This document shows positions 13,801-26,082 of a DNA stretch of 64,000 nt, piece by piece. Made by a program: the position numbers and the translations under genes. Origin of the DNA: Limonium bicolor. Lineage: Eukaryota > Streptophyta > Magnoliopsida > Caryophyllales > Plumbaginaceae. The notes under the pieces were generated by a model that was not told the origin of the DNA, did no database searches, and was given only the letters and a program-made list of their open reading frames with translations. The stretch lies in contig CM041778.1 of assembly GCA_023374045.1 (NCBI GenBank), positions 285,301,533 through 285,365,532 of the forward strand, read 5' to 3'. How positions within the stretch are numbered: position 1 is the stretch's first letter; each line of letters begins with the position of its first letter.

Positions 13801-16045
13801 AAACCTCATTTTCTACACCTTAAACACTTACTCATTTATTGCCAAAATGCCCAACACTTATAATGTTTCCCCCTCAGGTTATTAACATGTTCCCACACAT
13901 TATTTAGCCCCCAAAAATACTTTATGTCCTTCCAAGAATTTTCCCACAAGTTCACACGTCTTCCATACAACACCTTACTTCCTCATTGGTACCAAGCTTG
14001 TAATAATCCTTAACACAATCTACCATGATCTTGAAGTTTCCTTAAAATACTCATTTGCATCCTAATTCCTCCAAGACAACCCCAAGACATTTTAACACCT
14101 AAGAAGACCTTATTTCACCTTCTTTCTCAAATTTAAACCCTAATCATTCCTAGTTCAACCTAGGTCACCAAACATCATTTAAACACCTAGAACTTCTTAT
14201 CCATTACCTAATTTTTGACATGGGTTCTACTAAAATCTTGTTACACCAAAACCATTAGTCTTCACCATTAAACATCCAAGGACACTTAATCCATCAAGAA
14301 CATTCTTATTCACAAAACTTCACCCAAACTACACTACATCATAATATAGTGCATTATTTAAATTGCTTGGCACTTAGGCCCTTAAATTGCAATAACCATA
14401 AACACTGAATTTCCACATGAATATATTGCCTTTGACCTACAAATACACACAACACCTCATATGCCTTTTAATATTCCCTTAAGAACAATTCACTAGCTCT
14501 TTTGCCATTGGCTCCTTAGGTATTTTAAGCAAATCAAGCTCATTTTTCCTAAGGCATTAAACTACACTGAGATAGTTTGTTTACCTCCTTTCTTCAAGAT
14601 TTTTACTTGAACACCTTTGTTCTTCCTTGTTTGGAAATAGGCAAGAGGACTTGGCTACTTGTCAATGTTCTAATCGATACACAAGTAAAACCAATGAGCA
14701 TTCAAGCTTCATGTTTAAACTCACTTACAAACCCTAGGTTATATATATATTGTCTTAACACATTAGGATAGTTGTTTTACCTTGGAAACAAAAGAGAGCT
14801 TGAATAAGCATCAAGAGAGGACTCCACCAAGCCCTTGGAAGATTGGAATGAAGCTATGAAAGAACCAAAAGAAGACACCATTACATGGTGAATTTTCGGC
14901 CAACACAAAAACAAGAGGAAATGGAGTTTTTCTTTGATTTCCTTACCTTGAAGCCAAGGAGAATGACAAGGCATGAAAAGGTGAGATCAAGCTCCATCAA
15001 TGGTGAATCTTCATGGAACCAAAATGGAGTTCTTGAAGATTTGAAAAGAGAAGTGTAGAGCTTGGCCTAACTAAGACAAATATGGTCTTAGAATTTGATT
15101 TGGTATATGGAGCTAGAGTTACAAGCTATGGAAGTTGGAGATGGTGTGGTTTGCTGTAGCAAAACCGATGGGGGCTTGGGAGAAGATGAAGAAATCGGTG
15201 AGGATGGAAGAAAATAAGAGAATGAGGTGAGAGAGTACTCTTGTTAAGATATTTATGTAATAAAGTGGAATAGTACTTTACTTTATGTCTTCCTTTCCTT
15301 AATTGAATTGTAAATGGTGGTGACTCACCATGTTGGAAACCGGCCCCCTCTAGCCAAATGGGGTATTTTGGTCTTTTTACCAATTAAATCACTTAAGTTG
15401 ACTAATGTCATAAACTAGCTTATTTTAGTTACTATTCACAAAACAAGGCACATATTTGTGAAATTTTTGATTTCCCATTGATTTAGACTTCCTAATGTGA
15501 TACTAATAGTACACATGTTAATTAAGGAGTAATGATGGACATTTAGCCACTCAAAACCCATTTACAAGACAATTTTTCAAAAATGTGCTTTAAGACTCCT
15601 TAAAGCACATTTTGTGTTTTAACTTGTTTTCAAGCTTGGTTTTCTTTGGTAATTGGTTTAACATGTTCATTAGCATGTTTATAAGGTCTAAGAAAGACCT
15701 TTAGGTATTATACATGGTTACACCAAGTCTAGAGCAAGTATTTGCTTAAATTGACTCTAAGGTGTTTTCTTATGTTTTTGTTTGGTTTAACTGTCTACCA
15801 AAGTTTCCTAAGGACTTAATTAGCCTTATAAAACCATAATTTAATGTTATTAAGTCTTGGTAGGCTCATTGGGTCCTAACCAAGTTCACTCCAAGCTTAG
15901 AGCATGTTTTTGCTCAAACTGTCTTTTAGTGCTTTATTGTTTTTACGATGGTTTAAATTGTACACTGATGTTTCTAAGAAACTTTTTAGCCTTAATATAC
16001 CATAGTTTAATGTTTAAACAACATATCAAGGTTTGGGGTATTTCA

Positions 16046-16050
16046 TTATA
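16046..16050. repeat. Target-site duplication of E1, right copy (TTATA)
   Basis: Matches 1955-1959. Confidence 0.95.
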
Positions 16051-16108
16051 TCTTAGTTTATCACTTAAACACCATATCTATGTTTGGGGTATTTCATTGT
16101 CCATTAAT
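16051..16108 (-). mobile_element. Terminal 58 bp of the outer minus-strand LTR
   Basis: Continues 1-1954 across the E1 insertion and ends in GTTTGGGGTATTTCA, the standard LTR terminus of this superfamily. The base after 16108 begins unrelated sequence. The tail resembles the E1 LTR end next to it, so two similar ends occur in tandem here. Confidence 0.8.
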
Positions 16109-16545
16109 CTAGATTGTTCTTAAACCGGTTAGTAAATAGTGGGTTCGGAACGAGAGTTAGAATTCAGTCTTTACTAACTAGAATTTGCTAAGCGGGAGAC
16201 CGGAGGTAAATTATCTTTGTTCTAGGGTGTTATTCAGAATTGTCTTGGAAATCACTTGGGAAAGGAATTACAGATTTAGGGAGAAGTAGTAAACCGGGAT
16301 TTCTTTCCCAAATCAGTTTCGAAACAATTATTTTCTTGCTTTTTACTGTTTTACATTCTGTTTACAGCTTTTATTTCTCGTCAAATCAAAACCCCCAATT
16401 TCCTGTTTTAATTCGTTATTTAGTCTTTTATTCCTTTTTGTTTAGTAAAGATTAAAACTAGACATCGCCTCCTCTGGTTGATGCTTAGGGAATACTCTCT
16501 ATTAAAACTTGCTAGAATTGACCGGTACACTTGCGTTAGGTTTTA
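16109..16545. other. Unassigned sequence left of the copia remnant
   Basis: No gene recognised. A T-rich stretch (16330-16440) is followed by GGTTGATGCTTAGGGAATAC and CCGGTACACTTGCG-like text near 16475-16535, which resembles the 3' end of some other plant LTRs. I could not place it in a family. It runs into copia coding sequence with no recognisable boundary. Confidence 0.3.
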
Positions 16546-17550
16546 TCCCAACAGCAAACCAGTTTATTTGTGAGCATTGTCATAGAGCCAAGAATCATAA
16601 GCTTTATTTCAGTAGCAGTAACAAAAGATCAAATGAACTTTTTGGATTGATACACGTTAACTTATGGGGACCTTATTCTCAAAAATCTTACGATGGCTTT
16701 CAATACTTTCTCACTATCGTTGATGACAAAAGTAGAGCGACTGGGTTCACTTGTGTACCAATAAGTCTCAATCTTTTCATAATATTGTTGAGTTTCTTGA
16801 ATTCACAAATAGACATTTAACAAGAAAGTTAAGCGCATTAGAACGGATAATCCATTCAAGCTTGGAAGCTCTAAATTCGGTATTTATTTTCTGAAAAAGT
16901 AAGGGAGTAATGCACCAGAGCTCTAATGTTCCATTCTGGTATGCCTAAGAAATTCTGGACAAATAGTATCTTGACAACAACCTATTTAATAAATAGGATA
17001 CCCCTCTCCTCCTTGGGGGGTTAAACACCATTTGAAATTGTGTTTGGAGATAAGCTCGATTACACCTACTTGAAATGCTTTGGATGCTTGTGCTTTGCTA
17101 AGATTAATCATAACCAACATGATAAATTTTCCTCTAGATGTATAAAGGGAGTTTCCATTGGCTATTCCCACAATAAAAAAGGATATAAAATATATGACAT
17201 GAACAATGATAAGATAAATATAACAGAAAGTCACATTCCATGGAAATGTGTTCCCTTTTAAGAATCTTGATGATAACAATAGTGATGGCTCCAAACAAAA
17301 AACTCATCCTTTACCGTTTGTAGACTACAGATTTTATGATGAACTAACGGCCCATCTTGAGTTTTCGGAAGTTTCACAGGAATCTGATGCGACACCTCAG
17401 AATCATGATGAAGAAAATCACAGCAATAGAGAAGAAACACAGTAGATCACTCAGGAGGCAACATAAACCTTGAATGAGGAACAACAATCATCAGAAGAAA
17501 TTTATCTGTGACGATCACATAGAGAAAGACACCCACCAGCATACCTTAAG
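16546..17550 (+). pseudogene. Ty1/copia pol remnant (integrase region)
   Basis: Broken reading frames carry copia integrase features in order. A CEHCH zinc-binding remnant near 16570 leads into IHVNLWGPY and LTIVDDKSR of the catalytic core (16640-16740). RTDNPFK with the second catalytic Asp lies near 16835. LKCFGCLCFAK and GYKIYDM of the integrase C-terminal part follow at 17060-17215. A variable acidic linker then leads to RERHPPAYLK (about 17515-17550), which in copia elements precedes reverse transcriptase. The first catalytic Asp of the usual H-x-DLWGP motif reads Asn. At least three frame breaks are present, and RT is cut off by the LTR that begins at 17551. A dead fragment, probably the oldest layer here. 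Confidence 0.85.
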
Positions 17551-17605
17551 TGAAATACCCCTAACCTTTAATAATTAAATAATGGTAAATAAATATTATT
17601 TAGGG
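17551..17605 (+). mobile_element. Outer plus-strand LTR, first 55 bp
   Basis: TGAAATACCCC start directly after copia coding sequence ending TTAAG. Interrupted after 55 bp by the solo LTR; continues at 36504 and again at 63221. Confidence 0.75.
17601..17605. repeat. Target-site duplication of the solo LTR, left copy (TAGGG)
   Basis: TAGGG before TGAAATACCCC; repeated at 36499-36503. Confidence 0.93.
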
Positions 17606-18977
17606 TGAAATACCCCACACCTAAGTATGTTAAGTAAACATCAATATATGATGTAGTAAGGCTAAAATATGCCTTAGAGAGATTGGTAGACAATTTAAAC
17701 CAAGGAAAACATAAGAAAATGCCTTAAGGGCAATTTGGGCAGAAACATGCTTTAAGCTTGGAGTGACTTTGATTAGCACCCAAATACCATTATAAGACTT
17801 TATTAACATGCTAATGGACATGTTAAATCAATTACCAAAGAAAACCAAGCTAAAAAACAAGCTTAAACACAAAATGTGCTTTAAGACTCCTTAAAGCACC
17901 TTTTTGAGAAATTGTCTTAGAAATAAGTTTTGAGTGGCTAAATGCCCATGATTACATCTTAATTAACATGTGTACTAATTAGTATCACATTAGGAAGTCT
18001 AAATCAATGGGAAATCAAAAATTTCACAAATATGTGCACTAATTAGTGAATAGTGCCAAATAGTGCCCAAATTAAGCTTAAGTCAACATAAGTCAATAAG
18101 ATGCTCAACCAAGACCATAAATATCTCCATTATAAGAGGGGGCCAGTTTTTGATGTGGGGAGTCACCATATGACTAAGAAATTAAAGGAAAATGAAAGGA
18201 AGTAAAGGAAGTTACTATTTGCTTTTAAAAGCAAATATCTCATATTAGCCTACCTTTCTTCTTCTCTCTCTTCATTTCTCTTCTTCCCACGGTTTTCTTC
18301 ACCTCCTCTCTTATCCATTCACGTAAGAGCAGCCTCCATGGTTGCCTCATCTTCAAATGTCCATAACTTGCTCATTTTAGCTCCAAATCAAAAACTAAAC
18401 ACATATTATTCTTAGTTAGCTCAAGCTCTAGATTTCTATCTTTTCAAATCCTTCAAAGCTCCATTTCGGTGCCAAGGGAAAACTCCATTAATGGAGGAAG
18501 ATCAAGTTTGAAGAGCCCATTTGGTTCTCCATTCTCTTAAGGTAAAGAATATGTAAGAAAAACCAAGTTTCCATCACTTTTCCTTCATGACCGAAAATTA
18601 CCTTCTCATGGAGCCTTGTTTTATCCATTGTTCTAGCTTGATTCTATTCTCCAAGGGCTAGAGGAGGTCCATCTTGATTCATATCCAAGCCCACCTTAAG
18701 ACTTCAAGGTAAAACATTCATTTTATACCTTAGAACACATTTTAACCTAGGTTTTCATTCCTTAAGGTTAGTGTATTGTTTAGCACTCATGTGAGTCAAT
18801 GTATGTTGATTAGAACATTGGCAAGGGAAATTTAAATGGTGGCCGAGATTCCCAAGGAAAAAGGTCTAAGGAGGAGGTTAAGATAAGCTTGAGAAAACAA
18901 GGTAAATTGCTTACCTAATGGTGGTTTAAGGTTTAAGGGATGAGTTCTAGATGAGTACCAATGTAGCCTAGGGCTTA
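17606..18977 (+). mobile_element. Solo LTR, 5' part
   Basis: First 1372 bp of a 4646-bp solo LTR with TGAAATACCCC start. It is alignable with the E1 LTR (GGAAGTCTAAATCAATGGGA, GGGGGCCAGTTTT and other blocks). Three donor-like AAG|GTAAA sites lie at 18542, 18709 and 18902. Split at 18977 by E2. The last five bases GCTTA are the E2 target site. Confidence 0.92.
18973..18977. repeat. Target-site duplication of E2, left copy (GCTTA)
   Basis: GCTTA before TGTAACACCCC; repeated at 33220-33224. Confidence 0.95.
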
Positions 18978-19444
18978 TGTAACACCCCAACCACTAATCC
19001 TATGCTTATCGTCTAATCGTTCTGTTAATCCTACGAGTTCGCAGCGGAAATATTACTACTTACTACGGCGGTGGTACAACGCCGCTAACCGCCCATACGG
19101 CTAGCTAGGCTTACCTTACTTACAGTCACGGTCTAATGAACATATTATACCGAGCTACTAAATTACTTACCAAAATACCATATACCAAACACTTACATCA
19201 TTGGATCACCGAGTAGTTTAATGTATTCCATTACAACATTTCTAAGTTCCAAAAGAATGAGTTTCTAAGGCTACTCATCTATACCAACTCCTATTCTATC
19301 AAAATCCAAAAAGGTGTACCCCATGGTACACCGGCTATTCAAAAGTTACAGCCATGTATTACTTAGTACACCCATCACAATTCATCATTTACAATCCAAA
19401 AAGAAGATAAAGAAATAGAGCTAAGTCTTCACATCTTCATCCCT

Positions 19445-19570
19445 CGCGGGAACCTGCGTGTAGTAAAATGGTGCCTCAAGGGGCTCAGCAAACGCTGCGT
19501 ATAAACTCCGCATATACCGCGTGCTAGCTAGGGCACGCCGACTATTTGACGTCCACTAAACATGCAGTTC
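19445..19570 (-). promoter_or_regulatory. Conserved LTR hairpin block (E2 left LTR)
   Basis: Element orientation: CAAATAGTCGGCGTGCC, GCTGAGCCCC...GGC, TTTTACTACACGCAG|GT with the acceptor-like boundary at 19454. Same architecture as in E1, E3 and the solo LTR. Confidence 0.55.
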
Positions 19571-20587
19571 ATTATTTCATACATACATGCTTTGCATTCA
19601 ACATACATGCTAATACAATTCATTACACAATCCAAGGCAACAATATAATAGCACACATCTTACTTACCTCACAAGGTTAGCCAAATTATGCATCCGGGTT
19701 AATCGGAATGCTTTTACTCTTTTACTCTTTACTTACTTTTTCTTACTTTCAATTACTTACTTTCATTTACTTTACTTACTCATTCTTACTTACTTATACT
19801 CAAGTTAAGTCGTCGGGACCTCCGGCCCTGGGGACTACGCGTCCCACTCCGGGATTTACTTGACTCACCAATCCGGGATGCTACCCACTTAAGGGATTTG
19901 GGCTGTGGACCAGTTTAAGAGTCAGGAATTGGAGCCAACCTCTCGTGACTCCGCATCCTCACGCGTGGCCGAAACTATATCGGACTTCTACTCATTCCAA
20001 TTTAATTACCAATTTGAGTTAGGATGGTTAGCTTGTTAGGAATAAGTTAGAAGTCCAAACACATCTCATTCGGTCACAATACAATACATCATACATACAC
20101 ACATTCATATTCTTCCAACCATTTCATGAATTATACAAACTAAAATTTAAGAGACTATTCACACATACAACACTACATATTCACAAGTATGCATATTAAC
20201 TCCAATTCGTGCATTTATCTTATTTGGTGATCAATTAGCACACACACACAAATCAGAGTAACCAAGATAGCATACGGGGCATGAGGAATCCATACGTTCA
20301 CCGTCGTACGTGTTTTCAAACGTCCTTCCGGTGTCAAAACTCAAACCCTATGATATGCATACAATTGAATGATTAATCTAACTATTATTAATCTTAACTC
20401 AACTACTTTTGTGTTTACTAATCCATATTGACTAAGCCTTTACATTCCTTACACTTATATTTCATTTTACTTACTTTCCATTACTTGTCCATGGCTTACA
20501 CACATATATATACATATGTATAGGTGGGTATACATATATATATATACACTAGTTATAAGCTTACTGTTTTTTTTTTGTAAGTATAGG

Positions 20588-20975
20588 GCCTTCCGACCCA
20601 CCGTCCGACCCAAGCCCTGGGTCGGACCATTCCAGTAGAGTTCGTCCTCTGAAATTTACCCTGTCCGACCCAGCACTATTCCGTCCGACCCATACTCTCT
20701 GGGTCGGACCATTCTAGAAGGTTTTGGTCCTGTCGTCCAAGCTCCGTCCGACCCACGAAGTCAGAAACTTCGACACTGTAAAAATTTGCATGTCTGACCC
20801 ATGTCCGACTCACGGTCCTGGGTCGGACCATTCCAGAAGGTTCATGGTTCGTTGTTTAAGCCATGTCCGACTCACGGCTCTGGGTCGGACCATTCCAGAA
20901 AGATTGGTTTTCGTTTCTCAAGCCCCGTCCGACCCATGTCAGACTCACCGTCTGGGTCGGACGAAGTCAGAACCT
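20588..20975 (-). repeat. Mid-LTR minisatellite, GTCCGACCCA type (E2 left LTR)
   Basis: Around five units of about 70-85 bp with GTCCGACCCA and TGGGTCGGAC arms and a shared ATTCCAGAAGGTT-like linker. Confidence 0.85.
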
Positions 20976-22839
20976 TGCTACAGATTTTATTTTTCTTTCC
21001 CAATTTCACCCATTGTTTCCCCAATCTTCCTACATACATCCTAACATGTTTTAGCACTAATTAGACACTCTAAATCATGTTAATTCACTTCTTAATTTAT
21101 CTCACCAATTCTATACTCCTTTTACACCCAATTTTCTAAGTTCCAATTCAACACTTACATTGTTTTCTTCCTTAATGTCTTTTGCTACAGATTTTGATAC
21201 TAACACTCCCCTTCTACAACTCCCTCCTCTATTGACATTTCTAGCACCTCTAATGTATTTAGATTGCATTATCTATCTCTCTCAACTTACCCTCTACCTA
21301 TCTTAATGAAAATCTGTTACAACCCACATTATTCACCTAGTTTAAAATTCACTAAGTGTTCTAATTCTATATAAATTTTGACATAGTCTCCCTATATTTT
21401 TACACTCTCACCACATTGTTTCAGTCATTTAAATGATCTACCACCTGTTTATATCCAACACATATGTACCCAATTCTCATACATAAATACCACACTAAAA
21501 CAACATAAAAATTCCTGCACTCCACAATCCATTCCCAATCTGTTTTGATAGATTTTAAAATGTCTTTTAAAGGCTTAGAACATTTATATCCTCTTACACA
21601 TTACACTACCAATACACTATCATTTACAATACCAATTTTAACTTCTAAAAATCTGTTACATACTCATTTACAAAGCTACACAAAGGAGAGTATAATTACC
21701 TTGTTCTCTTCTACTAGTTTCTCTTTCTTTCTCTTCTTGCTTCTTCCTTCCTCTCTTTCTCCACCGGTTCAACAACCACGAATTCTCTACTCTACAACCC
21801 ATATACATGCACATTTCAATACACTAAAACTAGCCCCAACTATTATTGAGTTTTAAATAGGTTTTAGGGTTTAGAATTTATTTTACCTTCCAAGGGTGTA
21901 GGAGCTGTTTGGGTTAGCTCAAGAACAATATTTCCTCTCCTCCAACAAAGCCAAAATTGGCTAGAACACAAGGGACCAAACAAGGGTTTAGTCAAATTTT
22001 CGTTTTGCCCACACAGGCTAGAAAAAGGTGGAGTTTCAAAAGGATTTTTACCTCAAAAGAACAAGGAGAAGGAGGGCCTTCTAATGGTGGTGTTGAAGCT
22101 CCAAATGGGACATACCCATAAAAACGAAAATATTGGTTTTCGATTTTTGAAAAGATAGGAATGTAGCTCTTGGTGAGAGGATTCCAATGGTGTAGTTTTA
22201 AAATCTGGAAGAGATTTGAGGGGGTTACAAGAGGAGAGAAGGGAGAGTTGTGTGGGTTTGTCTAATTCCCCATGGAAATCGCATGGAAGCAGGAGGAAGA
22301 AGAAGAGAGTGAGTGAGGGGGATGCTCCACGTGAGGGAAGGGAGAATAGGGAGGAGAGAGAGTGTAAAAGGTGAGTGTGGGGTTGTTTATTGTTTAATTA
22401 TTTTTGTTGTTTTGTGTATAAGAGAGGGTGTGGGGGAGTGTGAGAGGGGGTCCAAATCGGACACACCAGCACACACATTCAACTTTCACTTTTATTCTAA
22501 AAGTGGACACATAAGTTTGGTTATTTATATTTCTACCCCACAACTTCCCGTTTTGACAGTTTTACTAATTCTCGTTTTATTGATTTTATTGGTTCTAAAG
22601 CTTCACTAATATTATTAATGATTACTTAGTTGACCAAAATTGTTATGAGTCTATTTGACCCGCTTAAAGACACGTTTTCCCAGTTACCTCGAAAAACACG
22701 CTTTAAGGTTCGTTAGTGGTTGTAATCCATTTTATGGATCCGTTTTCTTCGGGATTGTTCCCTTACGATTATTTATACTTAATTAAGCTTCTAAATTATT
22801 TATTAGCCTAATTCATACTTTTAATTACGGGGTATTTCA

Positions 22840-22874
22840 ATCTACCCCCCTTAAGAAACTTTGTCCTCAAAGTT
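22840..22874 (-). promoter_or_regulatory. E2 polypurine tract and adjacent hairpin
   Basis: Element orientation AAGGGGGGTAGAT abutting the LTR; preceded by the stem AACTTTG / CAAAGTT with loop AGGA (22857-22874). Compared with E1, one stem pair differs on both arms. Confidence 0.9.
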
Positions 22875-23277
22875 GCTCAAGGGTTAATGGTTTGGTAATT
22901 CTGCTCATTAGGCAAACCAATTGCACTAATGTGTCTTACTACCACCTATGAGGTGTTCACTTCATTCCACATTGCAAACATACACACTTCAAGCATCATA
23001 CACAATCCAACATTTTCCATACATACCATTCCACAATACACCATTACAATCCACAATACACACGCAAACATCATCCATCATACATGTACAAATACATTCA
23101 TACACTACATTACACATACATACACTTACCAAATTCACTTACACTACATGTGCCATACAAAAATTTACAATACCTACATACTAAGCAATGCTTACCTCGA
23201 AGCAATGCAAAAGCAAAAGGGCTCTACCCCCTTAAAAGGGGTACGACCCGTACCCGTATTGCTAAATACTAGACTCT
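22875..23277 (-). other. E2 3' untranslated interior with second PPT-like tract
   Basis: About 400 bp between the pol stop and the PPT. A C/A-rich stretch (22930-23190) on the plus strand is degenerate and repetitive; frames opened by it (for example 22929-23288) are antisense artefacts. At 23219-23245 the element strand reads CCCCTTTTAAGGGGGTAGAGC, the second PPT-like tract also seen in E1 and E3, here just downstream of the pol stop codon. Confidence 0.7.
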
Positions 23278-23680
23278 CTAGTCTATGAACAGCTGTGGGT
23301 ACTTAGCCTTCATGGCATCTTCCAATTCCCATGTCGCTTCTCGATATCATGGTTTGACCATAGGACCTTCACCATTCGTATAGACTTATGGCGAGTGTCT
23401 CTGGTCTTCCTATCAGGATTCTCACTGGGGTTTCAACATATCGCATGTTTGGCTCAATGGATAAGTGCTCGGGCTCTAACACATGAGAAGGATCAGCAAT
23501 ATACTTCTTGAGTTGTGACACATGAAATACATCATGGACACGCCCCAAGTCCTCAGGTAGTGCTAACCTGTAGGCTACGGATCCAACTCTTTCGGTGATA
23601 GTGTACGGCCCTACAAACTTTGGGCTTAGCTTGCCCTTCTGACCAAAACGGAAGACACCCTTCATAGGTGAAACTCGCAA
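23278..23680 (-). pseudogene. pol: E2 integrase C-terminus with GPY module and chromodomain
   Basis: Frame 23369-23680 carries the basic integrase tail, [12 protein letters not shown] with the GPY motif, a [11 protein letters not shown] segment and then the start of a chromodomain. After a shift near 23370 the other frame reads VLWSNHD and TWELEDAMK and stops at 23278-23280. In chromoviruses this domain binds modified histone tails and steers integration to heterochromatin, which fits the nested landscape. The frame break makes this copy defective. Confidence 0.9.
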
Positions 23681-24620
23681 GAACCTTGGTCGCCCACGGC
23701 GAACTCAAGGTCGCGTCGTCTCACATCCGCATAGGATTTCTGTCTATCTTGGGCTGCCTTCATGTTAGCTCTAATCTGCTGCACTTCAGCTTGCACTTGC
23801 TCAAGATACTCCGGTCCTATGATGACCGCTTCGCTTGACTCATCCCAACACAAGGGTGTACGGCAAGGTCTACCGTATAGAGCTTGGAAAGGCGACATCT
23901 TAATCGAGGCGTGATAACTATTATTATACGAGAACTCGATAAGATGAAGCTTATCTAACCAACTCCCCTGAAAGTCCAAGGCACATGCCTGAAGCATGTC
24001 CTCCAGTGTCTGGATGGTCCTTTCTGTCTGACCGTCGGTCTGAGGATGGAAGGCGGTACTCAACTTCAGTTTGTACCCAACTTCCCTTGTAGCTCTCCAG
24101 TATCTCGAAAGAAATCTGGTGTCGCGGTCAGATACTATAGTCTTTGGGACTCCGTGGTGTCTGATAATCTCCTTATCGAAAAGCTCAGCTAGCTTTACTA
24201 CCTTCCAGGTGTCCTTCATCGGTATGAATCTGGCAACCTTGGTAAGGCGATCTACTACAACCCAGATCATGTTGAGTCCTCCCCTGCAGGTGGGAGTCCT
24301 ACAACAAAATCCATGGAGATATCATGAAATTTCCACTCCGGAACTGGCATAGATTGTACCATTCCGCCCGGCTATGGTGTTCAAATTTACCTTTTGGCAT
24401 GTTAAGCATCTCAATACAAATTCCGTCACATCTGATTTCATTCCAGACCACCAGAAGTACCTCTTCATGTCTTTGTACATCTTGGAGGCTCCCGGATGGA
24501 CTGACAATGTGGAACAGTGACTCTCGCAGGATGCGATCCCTTAGCTCAGCATTGCTTCGGGGGACGCATAGCCTGCCATTCAACCGAATCAAACCATCTT
24601 CATGTAGCTTGAAGTCATAC
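23662..24620 (-). pseudogene. pol: E2 integrase (zinc finger and DDE core)
   Basis: The zinc-binding part is spread over two frames: VHPGASKMYKDMKRYFWW and CLTCQK (Cys pair about 24394-24408). The catalytic core (23662-24270) has Asp in DRLTK (24250-24252), Asp in SDRD (24127-24129) and Glu in QTER (24022-24024), so the DDE triad is complete. FSYNNSYH and ALYGRPCR are typical Ty3-type core text. Frame changes occur near 24290, 24500 and 23670. The enzyme would insert the cDNA with a 5-bp stagger, as the TSDs here show. Confidence 0.93.
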
Positions 24621-24629
24621 TTCTTCTTC

Positions 24630-25270
24630 TCAAATGTACCATTCTCGATCTTGTGTCTGATTTCGGTTAGGTAAGGGTCGCTCAACTGAGTCTCGCACCT
24701 CGTCAACCAAGCTAGAAGAAGCGAGTAGCGAATGGAGCGAGTGTGCTCGACGGCTCAGGGCGTCGGCTACGATGTTTGCCTTCCCTTCCTTATACTGCAA
24801 GTTGATGTCATAATCTGAAAGAAATTCCATCCATCTTCTCTGTCTCAAGTTCAATTCTTTCTGAGTGAATACATACTGTAAGCTCTTATGGTCGGAGTAG
24901 ATGGTGATGCTTACCCCATAGAGATAGTGTCGCCATATCTTCAAGGCGAAGACAATGGCTCCTAACTCTAATCGTGAGTCGGGTAATTCTCCTCATGCTT
25001 TTTCAGCTGGCGGGAGGCATAAGCAACAACCTTGCCATGCTGCATGAGTACGCATCCCATTCCTTTGCCTGATGCATCACAGTACACCTCAAATCCCTCT
25101 GTGCCCTCTGGAAGAGTAAGGACGGGCGCTGAGGTCAATGAGTCTTTCAGTTTCTGAAATGATAGTTCGCACTCGTGTGTCCATACAAACGGTGCATCTT
25201 TCTTCATCAGTGTCGTCATGGGCTTAGCGACTTTCGAGAAGTCCCTTACAAATCTCCGGTAGTAACCGGC
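24630..25270 (-). pseudogene. pol: E2 RNase H domain
   Basis: Begins with [16 protein letters not shown] and [16 protein letters not shown] at the end of frame 24968-25471. After a break near 24960 it continues in frame 24630-24944 with [31 protein letters not shown] and the terminal ADALSRR motif. Degrades the RNA strand of the hybrid during reverse transcription. One frameshift splits the domain. Confidence 0.92.
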
Positions 25271-26080
25271 TAGACCAAGAAAGCTCCGAATGTCGGTAAC
25301 AGTCTTGGGTCTAGGCCATGATCGTACAGCTTCTATCTTAGAAGGGTCAACCGAGATACCTGCGCTCGAGATGACATGTCCAAGGAATGATACCTGATCA
25401 AGCCAAAACTCGCATTTGGAGAACTTCGCATACAGCTGGTTCTCGCGCAGTGTCTCAAGCACTTTCCTCAAGTGAGTTTCATGTTCCTCTGGTGATTTGG
25501 AATATACAAGTATGTCGTCGATGAAGACACAACGAAGTGTCCAACTGCTCGCTGAATAGTCGATTCATGAGGTCCATGAATTTTGCGGTGCGTTTGACAA
25601 ACCGAATGGCATCACTGTGAATTCATAGTGGCCATATCTGGTACGGAATGCCGTTTTCTCAATGTCTTGCTCTTTGATTGCAATCTGATGATACCCTGAA
25701 CGGAGGTCAATCTTGGAGAAGACTGAGGCTCCTTTCAACTGGTCGAATAGGTCGTCGATACGTGGCAGTGGGTATTTATTTTTGACTGTGACCGCATTCA
25801 GTTCGCGGTAGTCAATACATGTCGGAGACTACCGTCCTTCTTCTTCACGAAGAGGACCGGTGCTCCCCAGGGTGATACGCTCGGGCGTATAAACCCTTTG
25901 TCTAGAAGGTCTCTTAACTGCTTTTTAGTTCGGTCATTTCTGCAGGTGCCATGCGGTACGGTGCCCTGGCAATGGGACCGGTACCTGGCAATAGGTCAAT
26001 TTCAAATTCCACTGCTCTCGGTGGTGGCATGCCGGGTAGCTCCTTAGGGAATACATCGGGAATTCAGATACAATGGGTAT
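25270..26080 (-). pseudogene. pol: E2 reverse transcriptase domain
   Basis: The catalytic box VFIDDIL is at 25508-25528, followed by [22 protein letters not shown] and the thumb/connection [17 protein letters not shown] (25240-25471). Upstream, FPDVF-type and GSLRxxxDYR-type regions exist only as fragments in shifted frames between 25540 and 26080, so at least three indels disrupt the fingers and palm. Typical of a Ty3/gypsy RT but not functional as it stands. Confidence 0.9.
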
Positions 26081-26082
26081 CA

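Larger units (their letters stand above)
1960..16045 (-). mobile_element. E1: complete non-autonomous (LARD-like) Ty3/gypsy LTR retrotransposon
   Basis: Two long direct repeats (1960-6323 and 11710-16045) flank a 5.39-kb interior. In element orientation it reads TGAAATACC...GGGTGTTACA, spacer AAAAG, PBS, interior, purine tract, second LTR. The 5-bp duplication TTATA confirms a single integration event. No gag, protease, RT, RNase H or integrase was recognised on either strand, and the interior is homologous to that of E3. LTRs above 4 kb with a non-coding but conserved interior are the definition of LARD elements. The two LTRs are nearly identical by eye with scattered single-base differences and indels, so insertion was fairly recent. 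It sits inside another LTR of the same superfamily. Confidence 0.93.
11710..16045 (-). repeat. E1 5' LTR (right copy)
   Basis: Direct repeat of 1960-6323 with the same ends; adjoins the PBS on its left and the TSD TTATA on its right. Contains the minisatellite copy at 13541-13800 and the hairpin block near 12050-12180. Being the 5' LTR in element orientation, it would drive transcription toward lower coordinates. Confidence 0.95.
18978..22839 (-). repeat. E2 3' LTR (left copy)
   Basis: 3862 bp; TGTAACACCCC to GGGGTATTTCA on the plus strand. Contains the hairpin block (19445-19570), a 13-bp AT run (20534-20546), the GTCCGACCCA minisatellite (20588-20975) and donor-like sites at 22051, 21886 and 21699 in element order. 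Confidence 0.95.

Noticed and set aside
16109..16545. Host exon or gene end
   Set aside because: No consistent frame; text resembles LTR ends of other plant retroelements.
22929..23288. 119-codon plus-strand frame rich in His, Thr and Ile
   Set aside because: Low-complexity C/A-rich sequence antisense to the E2 3' region; overlapping frames of the same composition exist, no domain.
24071..24674. Plus-strand frames opposite integrase and RNase H
   Set aside because: Antisense shadows of pol; the minus-strand frames carry the recognised motifs.
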